From positions 52,447,511-52,511,510 of the forward strand of contig NC_092461.1 in NCBI RefSeq assembly GCF_047495875.1: a DNA stretch of 64,000 bases. Direction: 5' to 3'. A model generated the notes under the pieces. That model did no database searches and was not told the origin of the DNA. It worked only from the letters and a program-made list of their open reading frames with translations. A program made the translations under genes and the position numbers. Of this stretch, positions 47,001 to 55,680 are shown piece by piece. This DNA is from Pithys albifrons albifrons. Lineage: Eukaryota; Chordata; Aves; Passeriformes; Thamnophilidae. Every line of letters starts with the position of its first letter. Position 1 is the first letter of the stretch.

Positions 47001-48053
47001 TGTATATGAGTCTATGGACTCTGCAAAACGCTAAAAACCTCAGAAATACTCTGAGTCATGCTTCTCACATCACTGATCTTTCCTAAGGAGCACATAACAC
47101 TGCTATGAAAATATTTGATGACATGTTTTAAACCAATAACAGCAGTGATGCAGTTTTTTCCATCCAAAATTATTTGTTAGTTTATCCCATGCATCAGATG
47201 AATCATAAAGCCACCAATGTGTGACCTGCCCTGCAATGACCTGGTAGTTTGGGTCTTTAGGATCCTTTGTCAAAAGTGAATTCATCTCTTGGTGCTTCAC
47301 ATCAGTAGTCTTTTCTTTACTGTGATATATAGCATTGTGTATATTGAACAACTTGGCATAATCTGGATGTACAGAATGTACAGATCTAGTGTGCTGAGTC
47401 AATGAAACAGCTACTTAAACTATTCTTAGCTGGTTGGAATGGTTCCTCTGGGAGGAAAATTAAGCTAGTGGGAATTTTGCTGCAACAAACATCTAGATTC
47501 AGGTTTACTTAAAGAAGGGGAGCAGCCAAATGTCACAGAATTAGGAATATAGAGGAAAGGAAATCACCAGATAAGATATTTCCTTTCACATCCATGTATA
47601 AAAGGATTTGTCTTTATGCTAGCGTATGGTGATTTTGATAAACTCAATCATTGAGAAGAAACAGCCTCTTACTGTGGATACATATGTTTGGGTTTCTTTG
47701 ACACAGAAGGATTGTATATGCTGTTCTGTTTTCTCTAATCCGTTATCACTAACTGGCTTATTGATTCAGACTGAAATTTTCTGTCTTAGTTTTTCTCTGA
47801 TGAGTTTACTGCATCATTTTTTTCAGATACTTGCTCAGAAAAGCCTTCTGTATCTAGAAGTTGCCAGCTTGGACAAAACTATGGGAAGCCTAATTCAAAG
47901 AAACCACTCTCCATGTCACAGTTGATGCAATGGAAACATTTCTCTGGGCAACATCAGACTCTTGATGATCCTTTCCTTGAAAGGATAAAAGAGAACGTTT
48001 CTTTCTTTTTCCAGAATGTAACCAACTCAACTTCCCCACCTAATAAAACTTAA
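22825..48053 (+). CDS. RAD54B: DNA repair and recombination protein RAD54B (C-terminal 12 coding exons)
   Basis: Join 22825-23025, 26101-26388, 28867-29029, 31038-31263, 35794-36001, 36535-36674, 37248-37538, 38892-39067, 41199-41460, 42752-42818, 43128-43328, 47827-48053: 815 residues after a split first codon. Human RAD54B has 910 residues, so roughly the first 100 are encoded to the left. RAD54B is a nuclear Snf2-family ATPase that moves along double-stranded DNA and assists RAD51/DMC1 in homologous recombination. Visible motifs: I DEMGLGKT (228-235 of this fragment), Ia VTPGSL, II DEGH (333-336), [34 protein letters not shown]. The N-terminal part ([21 protein letters not shown]) resembles the DUF2439-type domain shared with ZGRF1. 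All phases agree and there are no internal stops. Confidence 0.97.
23026..26100 (+). other. RAD54B intron
   Basis: GT-AG intron of 3.1 kb, acceptor TATTCTTTTAG. It contains a G/T-rich low-complexity tract shortly after the donor (23158-23272). Nothing else is recognised. Confidence 0.85.
23158..23272 (+). repeat. G/T-rich low-complexity tract
   Basis: About 115 bases made almost entirely of G and T, with repeated G runs of three to five (GTGGG, GGGGATT, GGTGGGGG, TCGGG, GGAGGGGG). It lies 130 bases downstream of an exon. The loops between G runs are mostly longer than seven bases, so a canonical quadruplex is not certain. Confidence 0.7.
26101..26388 (+). CDS. RAD54B: RAD54B exon
   Basis: Completes the split Gly codon (G|GT) and encodes [35 protein letters not shown] and a poorly conserved Ser/Thr/Lys-rich linker ending HDPNAS. 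The N-terminal domain finishes here and the linker leads into the ATPase. Donor TTCAA|GTAAG. Confidence 0.95.
26389..28866 (+). other. RAD54B intron
   Basis: GT-AG intron of 2.5 kb, acceptor AACTTCCAG. AT-rich unique-looking sequence; no element or gene recognised. Confidence 0.85.
28867..29029 (+). CDS. RAD54B: RAD54B exon
   Basis: Completes Asn (A|AT) and encodes [32 protein letters not shown] and [11 protein letters not shown]. The LRPHQKEG segment is the Q-motif-like entry into the Snf2 ATPase core. Donor ATGAG|GTAAGA. Confidence 0.96.
29160..29747 (-). mobile_element. ERV solo LTR 1 with 5-bp TSD
   Basis: 588 bases bounded by TG...CA (TGTTATAGTTTG at the left, AAACTACTACA at the right). 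The imperfect terminal inverted repeats lie inside a perfect CCAAT target duplication (29155-29159 and 29748-29752). The minus strand has TATAAATA near 29279-29287, about 120 bases from the minus-strand 3' end, so I assign minus orientation. A 5-base duplication fits ERVL or class I elements better than class II. No internal gag/pol sequence adjoins it, so it is a solo LTR. Confidence 0.85.
29956..30680 (-). mobile_element. ERV solo LTR 2 with 5-bp TSD
   Basis: 725 bases from TGTGCTGGTTTAA to TGAACTAGGACA; the ends are imperfect inverted repeats. They are flanked by a perfect GACAT duplication (29951-29955 and 30681-30685). The minus strand shows TATATAA (around 30312-30319) and, further along, an ATTAAA-like signal near 30030, so orientation is minus. 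Its sequence differs from LTR 1, so the two are separate families or subfamilies. No internal viral coding sequence is present. Confidence 0.88.
31038..31263 (+). CDS. RAD54B: RAD54B exon with Walker A motif
   Basis: Completes Arg (AG|A) and encodes [20 protein letters not shown] (motif I; the Lys and Thr bind ATP phosphates). It continues through [20 protein letters not shown] (motif Ia), then [11 protein letters not shown]. Donor ATCAG|GTAGGA. The acceptor phase excludes the upstream ATG in the same frame. Confidence 0.97.
33140..33262 (+). mobile_element. MIR-type relic
   Basis: GCTCTAATACTGATTGACA, then TATGTGGCTCCGGGCAACTC, GCTTAAACCTGTCAAGTCAC and TGTGAAAATGGAGGCTATAA follow the MIR order (AATCCTGGCTCTGCCAC, TGTGTGACCTTGGGCAAGTC, TTAACCTCTCTGTGCC, CTGTAAAATGGGGATAATA). 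This is the clearest of the + strand copies. Confidence 0.6.
34400..34461 (+). mobile_element. CR1 LINE 3'-end fragment
   Basis: AGAGTTGGACTCAGTGATTA followed by GTGGGTCCCTTCCAACTCAG and ATTCTGTGAT is the classic CR1 3' UTR ending (GGACTCGATGATCCTTGTGGG..., then ATTCTRTGAT repeats). Only the last ~60 bases remain. Confidence 0.75.
34456..34708 (-). mobile_element. CR1 LINE fragment, antisense
   Basis: Bases such as GATCCAACCTTTCTTGGCA, CACTTCCCTGGGCAAGC, TTGTGTCCAATTGGAATATC and ACCCATTACCCCTTGTC are the complement of the CR1 3' coding/UTR region. It faces the + strand fragment to its left, so two CR1 3' ends abut. Confidence 0.75.
34709..35085 (-). mobile_element. CR1 LINE 3' fragment, antisense
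   Basis: Begins at the left with TAGAATCACAGAATCA, the complement of the CR1 tail repeat. It continues with GGGTTGGAAAAGACCTCCGA, GATCATCAAGTCCAACCC, CCACCTCTCTGGTCAGCAC and CAAGGCTGAACAAACCCAG, all standard CR1 3' sequence on the minus strand. It is 5'-truncated, as nearly all CR1 copies are. Confidence 0.85.
35794..36001 (+). CDS. RAD54B: RAD54B exon with DEGH box
   Basis: Encodes [23 protein letters not shown], then [11 protein letters not shown] (motif II, Walker B; Asp and Glu coordinate Mg and activate water) and CEKRIILT, the start of motif III. Ends on the first base of a Gly codon: ACTG|GTTAGT. Confidence 0.97.
36002..36534 (+). other. RAD54B intron
   Basis: GT-AG intron of 0.53 kb; the acceptor follows a long T tract (TTTTTTTTTCTTTCAAG). 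Nothing else is seen. Confidence 0.9.
36535..36674 (+). CDS. RAD54B: RAD54B exon, motif III
   Basis: Completes Gly (G|GT) to give [16 protein letters not shown], then [20 protein letters not shown] and SREPSATK. Motif III couples ATP hydrolysis to DNA movement in Snf2 enzymes. Donor CAAAG|GTGCAT, ending on a whole codon. Confidence 0.96.
36675..37247 (+). other. RAD54B intron
   Basis: GT-AG intron of 0.57 kb, acceptor TTGTTCTTTTAG. No feature recognised. Confidence 0.9.
37248..37538 (+). CDS. RAD54B: RAD54B exon, inter-lobe region
   Basis: Encodes [48 protein letters not shown], then [15 protein letters not shown]. The RRT and LKKLCNHP signatures are typical of RAD54-type Snf2 proteins between the two RecA lobes. 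Phase 0 at both ends; donor AAAG|GTATGT. Confidence 0.96.
37539..38891 (+). other. RAD54B intron
   Basis: GT-AG intron of 1.35 kb, acceptor TTTTATTTTCAACAG. No mobile element recognised. Confidence 0.88.
38892..39067 (+). CDS. RAD54B: RAD54B exon with GC donor
   Basis: Encodes an acidic, poorly conserved insertion ([19 protein letters not shown]), then VFPQGY and [18 protein letters not shown], the start of helicase lobe 2. The exon ends GAAAG|GCAAGT: a GC donor in place of GT. Joined to the next exon it gives [11 protein letters not shown], the length and phase expected from the family. Confidence 0.95.
39068..41198 (+). other. RAD54B GC-AG intron
   Basis: 2.1-kb intron starting GCAAGT and ending TGTTTGACAG. 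The donor matches the strong AG|GCAAGT consensus that GC introns normally need. The nearest GT (39072) would leave the next exon out of frame. No gene or element is recognised inside. Confidence 0.85.
41199..41460 (+). CDS. RAD54B: RAD54B exon, motifs IV-V
   Basis: Completes Arg and encodes [15 protein letters not shown] (motif IV), [18 protein letters not shown], then [20 protein letters not shown] (motif V) and [11 protein letters not shown]. The donor CAG|GTCTGA is weak at +3 but keeps phase 0. Confidence 0.97.
41461..42751 (+). other. RAD54B intron
   Basis: GT-AG intron of 1.3 kb, acceptor TTTTTGTTTTCTCCAG. No element recognised. Confidence 0.9.
42752..42818 (+). CDS. RAD54B: RAD54B exon, motif VI
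   Basis: A 67-base exon encoding [22 protein letters not shown] and the first base of a Gly codon. Its two arginines (ARVWR) correspond to the arginine fingers of motif VI. Donor CACAG|GTTAGA. Confidence 0.96.
42819..43127 (+). other. RAD54B intron
   Basis: GT-AG intron of 0.3 kb, acceptor TTTTCAATACAG. Confidence 0.9.
43128..43328 (+). CDS. RAD54B: RAD54B exon
   Basis: Completes Gly and encodes [34 protein letters not shown], then [19 protein letters not shown]. This is the conserved brace segment after motif VI followed by the Cys-containing C-terminal region. Donor GCAAA|GTGAGT. Confidence 0.96.
45043..45190 (-). pseudogene. RTE LINE C-terminal Cys/His segment after the internal deletion
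   Basis: Downstream of the endonuclease part, the minus strand encodes [20 protein letters not shown] and [10 protein letters not shown]. The spacing C-x2-C-x3-C with following His and His/Cys residues looks like the small zinc-finger-like tail found at the end of some vertebrate LINE proteins. Everything between (reverse transcriptase, several hundred codons) is absent, so the deletion junction is close to 45190. Confidence 0.6.
45320..45805 (-). pseudogene. RTE LINE endonuclease domain, broken
   Basis: 161 codons on the minus strand read as an endonuclease/exonuclease/phosphatase fold: ACWNIRTML (Asn), [23 protein letters not shown] (metal-binding Glu), SGVGFMI, VYAPT (Tyr) and LGDFSAR. 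The last motif is normally GDFN, so the catalytic Asn is replaced by Ser. A TAG stop follows immediately. Beyond the stop, the same frame continues family-like ([36 protein letters not shown]) to about 45190, which shows a point mutation rather than the domain end. It is not expected to be functional. Confidence 0.85.
47827..48053 (+). CDS. RAD54B: RAD54B last coding exon with stop
   Basis: Completes Asn and encodes the C-terminal tail: [56 protein letters not shown], ending in TAA at 48051-48053. The LSMSQL.QWKHFSG and DPFLER.ENVSF.FQN pieces match the human C-terminus as I remember it. Confidence 0.96.
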
Positions 48054-50060
48054 GTGCCTTTCTCTACCACTTACATCCTCCTGGTCATAGGCCTAGTAAA
48101 TACTGATATGCAGTTACCTTTTGTTCTTTTTGCTTAGTTCTGTTTTGTGTGTCTCTCATGAGGTTTCTGGGTAAACGTGATTCCTAGTGTTTATACAAAG
48201 TTACAGTTATTACTAAGTTAGTCATACTTGCTGTAATTATAATACAGAATTTTAAAACTAACTTTGCTTTCCAGTTTTCTGTTCCGTTGATATCATAATT
48301 AGTAAAACTGTTTTTCTGCACATTCCTACTTTGGTTTATAGTTTCCATTTGATCGTAATGATTTACTGCTTGTAAAGCTGGCAGCTCTTCAGCCAACTTT
48401 TGTAAGACTAGGCAATGCTATATACAGGCATATGCTGTTAACAAAACTCTGGTTGGATTTTCATTATGACAGTGAAAAGTTATGTGTCTGTATAAATGCA
48501 GCTTTATAACAAGGTAAATGTTTTTTCCCTTGAATTCAGAGCAATTATCACTAAAGTCCAGAAATCTGAGGCCACAGCTTAATACTGTGTCAAAGTATTC
48601 TGAAATTCTCCTATTGCTCTTACTTGGGAAAATGAAATGTATTTCTCAGATGTACACAATACAGGCTTATCTACTTTTAGTCAACTCCTTTTTAAGGACG
48701 CTTTTTGCCAAACACTGGAGTACTGAACATATTTTTTAATTACTATATTTTCCTTCTTTGAAAACACATATTTGAAATCAGTTTGCAGCTTTTAAGTGAA
48801 GTATTTTAAAAGGCACACGAGAGCAGAAGATTGGATAATTTTCAGAAGTACTGCAAACTTAGAGAATTTGAAAGACCTTGAGCAAGGGCTCCATTGTAGT
48901 AATCCTGCATCATGTCACATGATGTGCAACCTCTTAATATTTGGTATATGTGACAACAGAGGCCAGAAGCTCAACTAACTTTCAGAAAACAGTTAAAATT
49001 GTTTTATCCTCCATGTTTTAACAGTTAGTGCTCTCTCTTTACTTAGACAGTCACTGAGTTCAGAGTCCATCCTAATCAACCATCAAGCATTCTTGCATTT
49101 TGGTGCAGTTTGGGAGCTGAAAGACATGTGCACTGACCTCTGTTTACCATCCACATTTGTTCCAGAGGGTTTGATGAGTTTCCTTTGACTAAATGCTGAA
49201 TGACACCAAGAAATAATGAAAACCAAAGTGACAGAATGATTGAGAAAGTCAGCAATTCTGAACATCTTTTTGGCATGCAAATTGTGTTCTTGGTAGCAAT
49301 TAAATTATGCTAATAGGTAGAGTTTAATTGTTTAACATTTTGGGCTGACTGTTATAGAGCCTGTTCTTCACCCTGTGTATGGGGACTGTGGTGGTCACAC
49401 TCAGCTGGGTGCTGTGCTGCTGTGGTGCCTGTTCACTGTTAGAGTTCCCACAGCTTATTTTACTTACCAAGGACAAGGTTTGCTTCCAGTTTTGTAACTC
49501 AAGAACAAGATTCTAGTGAATCTATATAATGATTATTGTAATTGATAATTATCTGAGACCGATTATACTTAGATCTGTGTTGCCCATTGGTCTCTGTAAG
49601 TGTGCTCCCATCACTGTCTATGGGAAGTGTACTGGCCTTCTCTGTTCTCTGCTAATGCTGACCTTGTGTGTGGTTTCTTGCACGAACAAGTGTATACCCA
49701 TTTGGTTCCTTTGCTCATTTGTCTCCACTGAACACACATGAACCTACTCTGGTTTGGAGCAAACCAGCTGGCAGTGCTGTTGAGGAAGGATGGGCACGTA
49801 AGAGAAGTTTGCTCTGGAATCCATGGCAGGCCATGTTTCATCTGCTCTGCTGAACGCAGTCCCTCAGCAGCCTTCTCACCTTGCCTGTGGAGTCTTGCTC
49901 TCAGACAACTCTGCTTGCTGTCATGTTATGCACCGCTCTGCACAATACAGCAGTAGCTGCATGCTGGCTGAATTTGAACACAGGTCTGACAGAGAAGCCC
50001 TTTTATTGTTTGACCTCCAGGGTACTTTCATTTTGGCAGTTTTTAAATAAATAAATTAAA
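48054..50060 (+). other. RAD54B 3' UTR and downstream flank, end undetermined
   Basis: The 3' UTR begins here. I find no AATAAA in the first 1.9 kb; an ATTAAA occurs at 49299-49304 and overlapping AATAAA hexamers at 50046-50055. The true cleavage site could use either signal or a non-canonical one. Confidence 0.4.
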
Positions 50061-53000
50061 AGATAGTGGTGGACCACCATGGAGCTCTCAGGAGGCCAGA
50101 GGACAGGAGCCCCTGAACACATCCTGCTTCATCTGTGACGGTGATCCAGGCTCAGATCATTGTTCTGGGAGGCATTACTGGAAAATGGGCTATCACAATA
50201 AGTAATGTTCCTTCAAGGCTAAGAAGGCCAAAGCAGTCTATGCAAACATGCAGTGCCAGTTACAGCTTCAGTGTGATTCTCTGTCTGTGTTCTGCTATCT
50301 CTGGCAGTGGCAGCTGCATGGTGATGCTCATGGAAAGCTCCTCCGGCATCCACCCAGCCAGCCCAATGTGCCCTTCTCATTAAACTTTCATGACTTCAGG
50401 ACATGGTGGAAGTGTGCATGTGATTCTCAGTTGTTCGGGTAAGACAGTCTTACCCAAATAACAGGTTGCACATGGCATTACACGTGATGCAGTTTGAAAA
50501 TCTGATCCTGAAATTTGATGCATCCTGGAAAATTATGCTTCTCACTGGAAAAATAGGTTGTGGAAAATATAGGAAGCATGAATACAGACTGCAATTTATT
50601 GTGCCATCTGTGATTCTTCCACAGTAGTCTGCAATAGCCTTCAAAATGAGACCAGCCCATCCTGCTCATGTAACCATAGTATAAAAATCAGTGTTTTCAT
50701 ACAAACTGCAGCAAGTGGACATGTGAATTTCTTTACCACAGGTAAGAAACATCTCTAGGAAAAGTCCCTGTGTTGAATTTACCCTAATCTGACTGTGAAC
50801 TGGTAAAGTATACTAGGAATTTCAAGTCTCCAACAATGTCATGTTGCCCCTTCTCTTAACAATTGTGAAACCTTAGAGGATGGGGAGGTGGATGATGCTG
50901 AAGAGCAAGTGTCAGGAGGAGTCGATACTTGATCTAGCAGATGGTCTGAGATATGGCTTTTGGATTCACTGCCAGTGATGTCAGCTGTAAAGTACTATAT
51001 AGTTTATATTATATGGTCCCATCAATCAGTCCTAGTCTCCTAGATCCAAGACTTGCATTGCTGGAAGGGGAAGGCAAGGGCTGTTGAAGTGATGTGGTCT
51101 AGTGCAATGCTTTAAATACAAGGTATTGATTTAATATTGTTGCCTTTTTCAATTTTTGAAGGATGCAATTGTTCATCCACAGAGTAGTAATTCTTACGGA
51201 CACATGCCCAAGAACAAGGCAACAATAGTTCTCAAATGGTGCTTCTTCAGTGCAGAGCAGCAGATACTACAGGTGTAAGAGCAATCACAAGCAGCTTATT
51301 TTTTTCAACAAACGCTAATCAAAGATTGCCAGTACTTGAGATTTATTAGTGCTACAGGATCATCATGGAGGTATGCCTGGGGCAGCAAGTGGTGAGTGCT
51401 GTGCCAGCTAAACATCTTGGTGCCTTTATGGGTGTGAGATGTTGAGGTTTATCAATTCAGGGTGTGCTCCATCTGAGCTCAGACTGCTGTAGGGCACTCC
51501 CTGGTATGACGCTGATTTGAGCTGGTTTGCACCAGTGGGCCCAGAGAGGAGTGCTCACCCTGTCAGAGGAAGAGATTAGGAAGACATGTTCCTAGGGAAT
51601 GGTCTGCTAATCTTAGAGCAGCTGCTGCAGGTCTTAATCACAGTGGGCAGGGAGGCCTGTCAGCCAGTCCTCAGATTCAGCAATCAATATTGTATTTGTT
51701 GCGTGCCAGCTCTTAGATGGGAGGAGGGGATTTTGGAGAAATTGAGTTACTTCTGGTACAGGGCATGCTGCCAGAGAGACAAGTGTACTGCATGTTCCTG
51801 CTTGAGACCAACCCTGATTTTAAAAAGCAGAAGGAGTGGTGTTTTATTTATTTCTGTACACTGCAGCAAGATTTTTTTTTAACTGGTTTCATATGACTGT
51901 TTTCGTTGATTCAGCTTTTAACCATCTTGGCTCAGGTTTTCTTGTAATTGAGATGGTGACCCTTTATCATTATTCAGTTGCAGCATAGCAAGCTGAAATA
52001 TAACTCCACTTATTGTCACACATGGAACTGTATAACAAGATTTGGGTGTCATACAAGTTTGTATGGCAACTGCCATAGATATTATCTTGCATTCTGACAA
52101 GAGGTTGACACAAGTCCAGTTAAGACACTTGCCTTTTTCAGAGATCATGAAGTTCTTTCACTTGTCATTTGGTACAGAGAGGTGCCAAATGGTGACTGAA
52201 TGATTATGTAATGGAATAAACTCATGGGAATTTCTTAAAATGCCAAATACGGAACAAGCTTTGACAACTGCCTGGGGTTACCACCAGGAATTTGGAAAGG
52301 CATACTCCAGCCCCTGCAGGCAAGTAACACACAGAAGGAAAGTAGTTCTTTCATGTGCTTTCCATTGAATGAAAAGTTGACTTAAATCATGCTTGTTTAT
52401 GTGTGGCTTAAATAAATTATGTTTTTGTGGCTAAAAGATCTGGGAAGGCTATAAAGAACAATGAGAAAAAACACTTCAGGCTTTATAGAGTAACTGAAGA
52501 ATAAGCTGAATTGACATCTGTTTTTAACAAGACCTTGTGTGCTATTACTTAGCACAAAAGCCAGGCTGATTTAGGAGACATAGGTACTCACAGGACTTAG
52601 AACATTTGATGCAGTTTTCCACCCTTGAGGGGTGACATGCGTTTGCACAAGCAGCACCAGTCAGGACCAGATGAGTAATCCTGAACTCTGCAACAAACTC
52701 GTGAATGTTGTGCTAGAAACTTCCCTTGTTAGGTACATTGGTTGCTTTTACCTTTCACTGGGCTTTTCATCAACACATGGGAATACAAGCTGATTTGAAG
52801 GAAATATGTCTGCCTAAAAGCCTCTGTGGCTGTTGCCAGCCTTTTCTTCTCCTCTTTCTTAGCCTTGATGTCAGTCTGAGTTCTCCCTGTACTCCTGTGT
52901 TTGCTTAGTTTGATTTACACCCACTTGACAACATATGCTCTTCATTCTCCTCTAATTCTTTTCATTCCAAATAGGCAAAATGTCAGTAACTGTGAGAAAA

Positions 53001-53084
53001 GCCTGGGCATCTGAAATCTTATCAAAGGTGTGCTATCAAAGGGTAAGACTCAGAATTTAAAAAATCTGACTGGAAATAAATAAA
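50061..53084. other. Intergenic, nothing recognised
   Basis: Unique-looking sequence of moderate GC content. Open frames are short and have no recognisable domain; no repeat family is identified by eye. Confidence 0.6.
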
Positions 53085-53215
53085 ATAATGATAATTAAAA
53101 CCAAACAAAAAACCAAACAAACAAACAAAGACAAACAAAAATCCCTCCAGCAACACAAAAAAACCAACCAAGCAAAAAACCTCCCAAATCAAACAAAAAA
53201 AAAATTAGCAAAATT
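53085..53215 (+). repeat. A/C-rich low-complexity tract
   Basis: About 130 bases of CAAA, ACCAAA and poly-A words (AACCAAACAAACAAACAAAG and the like), almost free of T and G. It ends just before a CR1 3' fragment. Confidence 0.8.
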
Positions 53216-53227
53216 GATTAACCCTGA

Positions 53228-53402
53228 AAGAGGCCTCCCAGGAGGCTGTGGAAACTCTATCCATAGCAGTTTTCAAAACTGGACTGAACAAAACCCTGAG
53301 TAACCTGATCTAATGTTGAAGTTTGCCCTGTTCTCAGTAGATTGTTGAACTAAATGACCTCCAAAGACTCCTTCCAATGCAAGTGGCCTTCTGTACTGTG
53401 TT
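53228..53402 (+). mobile_element. CR1 LINE 3' fragment
   Basis: CCCAGGAGGCTGTGGAAACT, CAGTTTTCAAAACTGGACTG, CTGAGTAACCTGATCTAATG and TTGAACTAAATGACCTCCA followed by CTCCTTCCAATGCAAG reproduce the standard CR1 3' end (GGCTGTGGAGTCTCC, TATTCAAAACCC, GGGCAACCTGCTCTAGGTGA, GGACTAGATGATCTCC, CCCTTCCAACC) in order. Confidence 0.85.
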
Positions 53403-55099
53403 AGGAATATGGAGAAAGTACAGATCTGAGAGGTCTGTGACTAACTGTTGGTCCTTGACTATTGTTAAGAGCTCCTTGGGATCTAAAACCTGTGATGGAT
53501 GTAGAACAACAGAGTCTGCTCAGAAACAGTGAGATTTTAAAATCTCATATGACTAAGGAATTCTGTTTGTGGAGGAAAACTCAATACCACCATTATGAAA
53601 TCAGCAGCCTGGAAAGAGTTGTGAGGTCTTGTATTGACTGTGTGGTGGCAGCTTCCAGAAGCCAGTGTTTCCCAAGGAACCTGTGATGTGCAGATAAACA
53701 GTGGAAGTTTGCCTAAATCCAAGAGCCACTTGAAATTGTAGCGCCAGCTTTCCTGAGGATGCTTTCAGCAATGACCGTACTCTTTGTCTAGTTGTTGACA
53801 AAGTATGTTGTTCTGCACATCTGTACAACAAACTAAAACATAACTCAAAAGCAATAGTAGTCTGTGTATCTTCTCCCAAAGATGTTGCAAGCTTTAGTGG
53901 TCTGAAAAGCTCTTTAAGAAGCTGCTGAAGTGTTACAAATTCTGAAATGTCAACTTTGATTTGAAAGTTAAACACAGTCTAGAAATTATCTCACAAGAGC
54001 TTGTCTTCCTAAAACCTATGATGGGCTCAAAATCCAACAGACAAAGTACTAAAAGGACACAACATGCTGGAGATGAAAATATTGCTGAACTTGACACTCC
54101 ATGTACAAAACTTGTTTGAAAAATAATTTCTGTTTGTCCCCTATTTCAGCATGCAAGGAACCTCCGGAAAGAAGCTTCCAAGAAAAATCCTTATCACCAG
54201 CAGGATCAAGAGGACATAAAACTTCTTCCAGGACATGGCTTATTTAGTTCTACACTTACGTGTGCCAATAAGCATGGTCTCTAGACAATTAATTTCTTTT
54301 CCTCTCCCTAGGAGAGTTGCAAAAGTATCACATAGAGGTGAAGAGACCACAGGTGTAGCAGGAAAGCAAAGATTTTACCCACCTTCAAAATTTTTTTTTC
54401 AACTGTCTAGGTTGTAAAAGCCAATTCCCTAGCTACAGAGGACTGCCAGAATCCAAGTTTGCTCCACCAAACTCATCCCTCCTCCTGCAATGCAGCAGCC
54501 CTGGAAGGAAGGAGGAACACTGTTTGCCCTCAGAACAACCCCTGCCTCACAGCACTGGCAGTTTCCCCCTCATTGCTCCCTCATCTCCCGTGTGTCAAGG
54601 CCTATGCCACTCAGCTCATGTCAGCTCATGTATGTGGTGCCTGGTGGTATAAATACAAGAAAACACTTGTTAGAAAGCAATTAGCATTGCTTGATGCTGC
54701 CCTTTTTCTCCAGCCTTGGCCACAGCAGTGGATCTGGCTGCAAATGTACTGTTACTGCTGGGGAAGAACAGTGTAAGGGTGTGAGTGTCTAAATCCAGCC
54801 AAGGTTTTGCCTGGGGTTTTGCAAGTGGGGAATTTAGGTGACTTCAGGCCATGTCTTTCTGTAGCTCTGGTTTCCAGTTTCCCTCTTGCAGTTCCAGTCC
54901 TTGCAGGTATTGCGTTCCTGGGGCAGGCACAGCTTGTTTTGAGCTATGTGTTTCTGCAGGCCTGATACAGCTACCTGGCTGGTTGCCCAGGTGTGCTGAG
55001 CTGGGAGTGTTTTGGGTAGCAGAGAGCTGAGGCATCACACAGCAGAGAGGGACTGTGTGCTGCTCCCTGGCTGCAGATCTGCACTGCAGCCCTATTCCA
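53403..55099. other. Intergenic, nothing recognised
   Basis: No recognisable gene or element. A 124-codon minus frame (53601-53975) and a 105-codon plus frame (54459-54776) are present but resemble no family. A TATAAATA word lies near 54648 without other promoter features. Confidence 0.6.
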
Positions 55100-55278
55100 G
55101 GACCTGAAACTCAATTGTATGAAAAAACTCAAGCACTGGAGCAGTCTGCCCAGGAAAGTGGTGAAGTGGCACTTGGGGACATGATTAGTGGTGGACTTGG
55201 CTGTGCCCAATTAATAGTTGGAGTCGACGATTTTGGGTTTTTTTCCAACCTAAAGAGCTCTATGATTCTATGACTCTG
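55100..55278 (+). mobile_element. CR1 LINE 3' end with tail repeats
   Basis: CACTGGAGCAGTCTGCCCAG, GTGGCACTTGGGGACATGAT, TTAATAGTTGGAGTCGACGA and TTCCAACCTAAAGAG end in CTATGATTCTATGAC. This is the CR1 3' UTR closing with its ATTCTATG octamer tail, a 5'-truncated copy of a different CR1 subfamily from the one at 53.2 kb. Confidence 0.9.
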
Positions 55279-55489
55279 GCCCTGCTGGTCCTCCTGCTGT
55301 GCCACTCGTGTCTGAGATGCTTCCGCTCCTGCTCTTATATAGAGCATTTTAGAGCCTTGACGTATCCACAGCAAGCATTGCCAACATGCCAGTAAGGTGT
55401 GAGAGTCTTACCATCCGGCAGTTTTGCTGTGTTCACTTTTAATTTCATTTTGGTTTAGAGCCAGCAAAGGCAGAAGGCGAGGTTTCCTG

Positions 55490-55680
55490 GAAGGGTGACC
55501 TGAGGGTGGCAGCAGCTGCTCGCGGTCCGTCGGTCCGAGTGCCGGCGCCGGGTGCGAGGTGGCTGCAGAGCTTTTGGAGCGCTGCGTTATTGCCGGCCCG
55601 AGGGACCACGGAAAGGTAAAGGTGACAAAAGTTCGCTGCCATGCATCGAGAGCGCCTGTGACCAGAAGGGTGACTTTGCA
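55490..55680 (+). promoter_or_regulatory. Small GC/CpG-rich patch, possible promoter or first exon
   Basis: A short CpG cluster (CTCGCGGTCCGTCGGTCCGA, TGCCGGCGCCGGGTGCGA, GCCGGCCCGAGGGACCACGG) stands alone in AT-richer sequence. A plausible donor follows: GGAAAG|GTAAAG at 55615/55616. It could be the start of a non-coding transcript or of a downstream gene outside the window, or old GC-rich repeat DNA. No protein is recognised in it. Confidence 0.3.

Larger units (their letters stand above)
43329..47826 (+). other. RAD54B last intron
   Basis: GT-AG intron of 4.5 kb, acceptor CATCATTTTTTTCAG. Its centre is occupied by the RTE-type LINE at 45002-46547. The flanks show no other recognised element. 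Confidence 0.88.

Noticed and set aside
53601..53975. 124-codon minus-strand frame
   Set aside because: No recognisable domain, start context or splice sites; composition matches the surrounding intergenic DNA.
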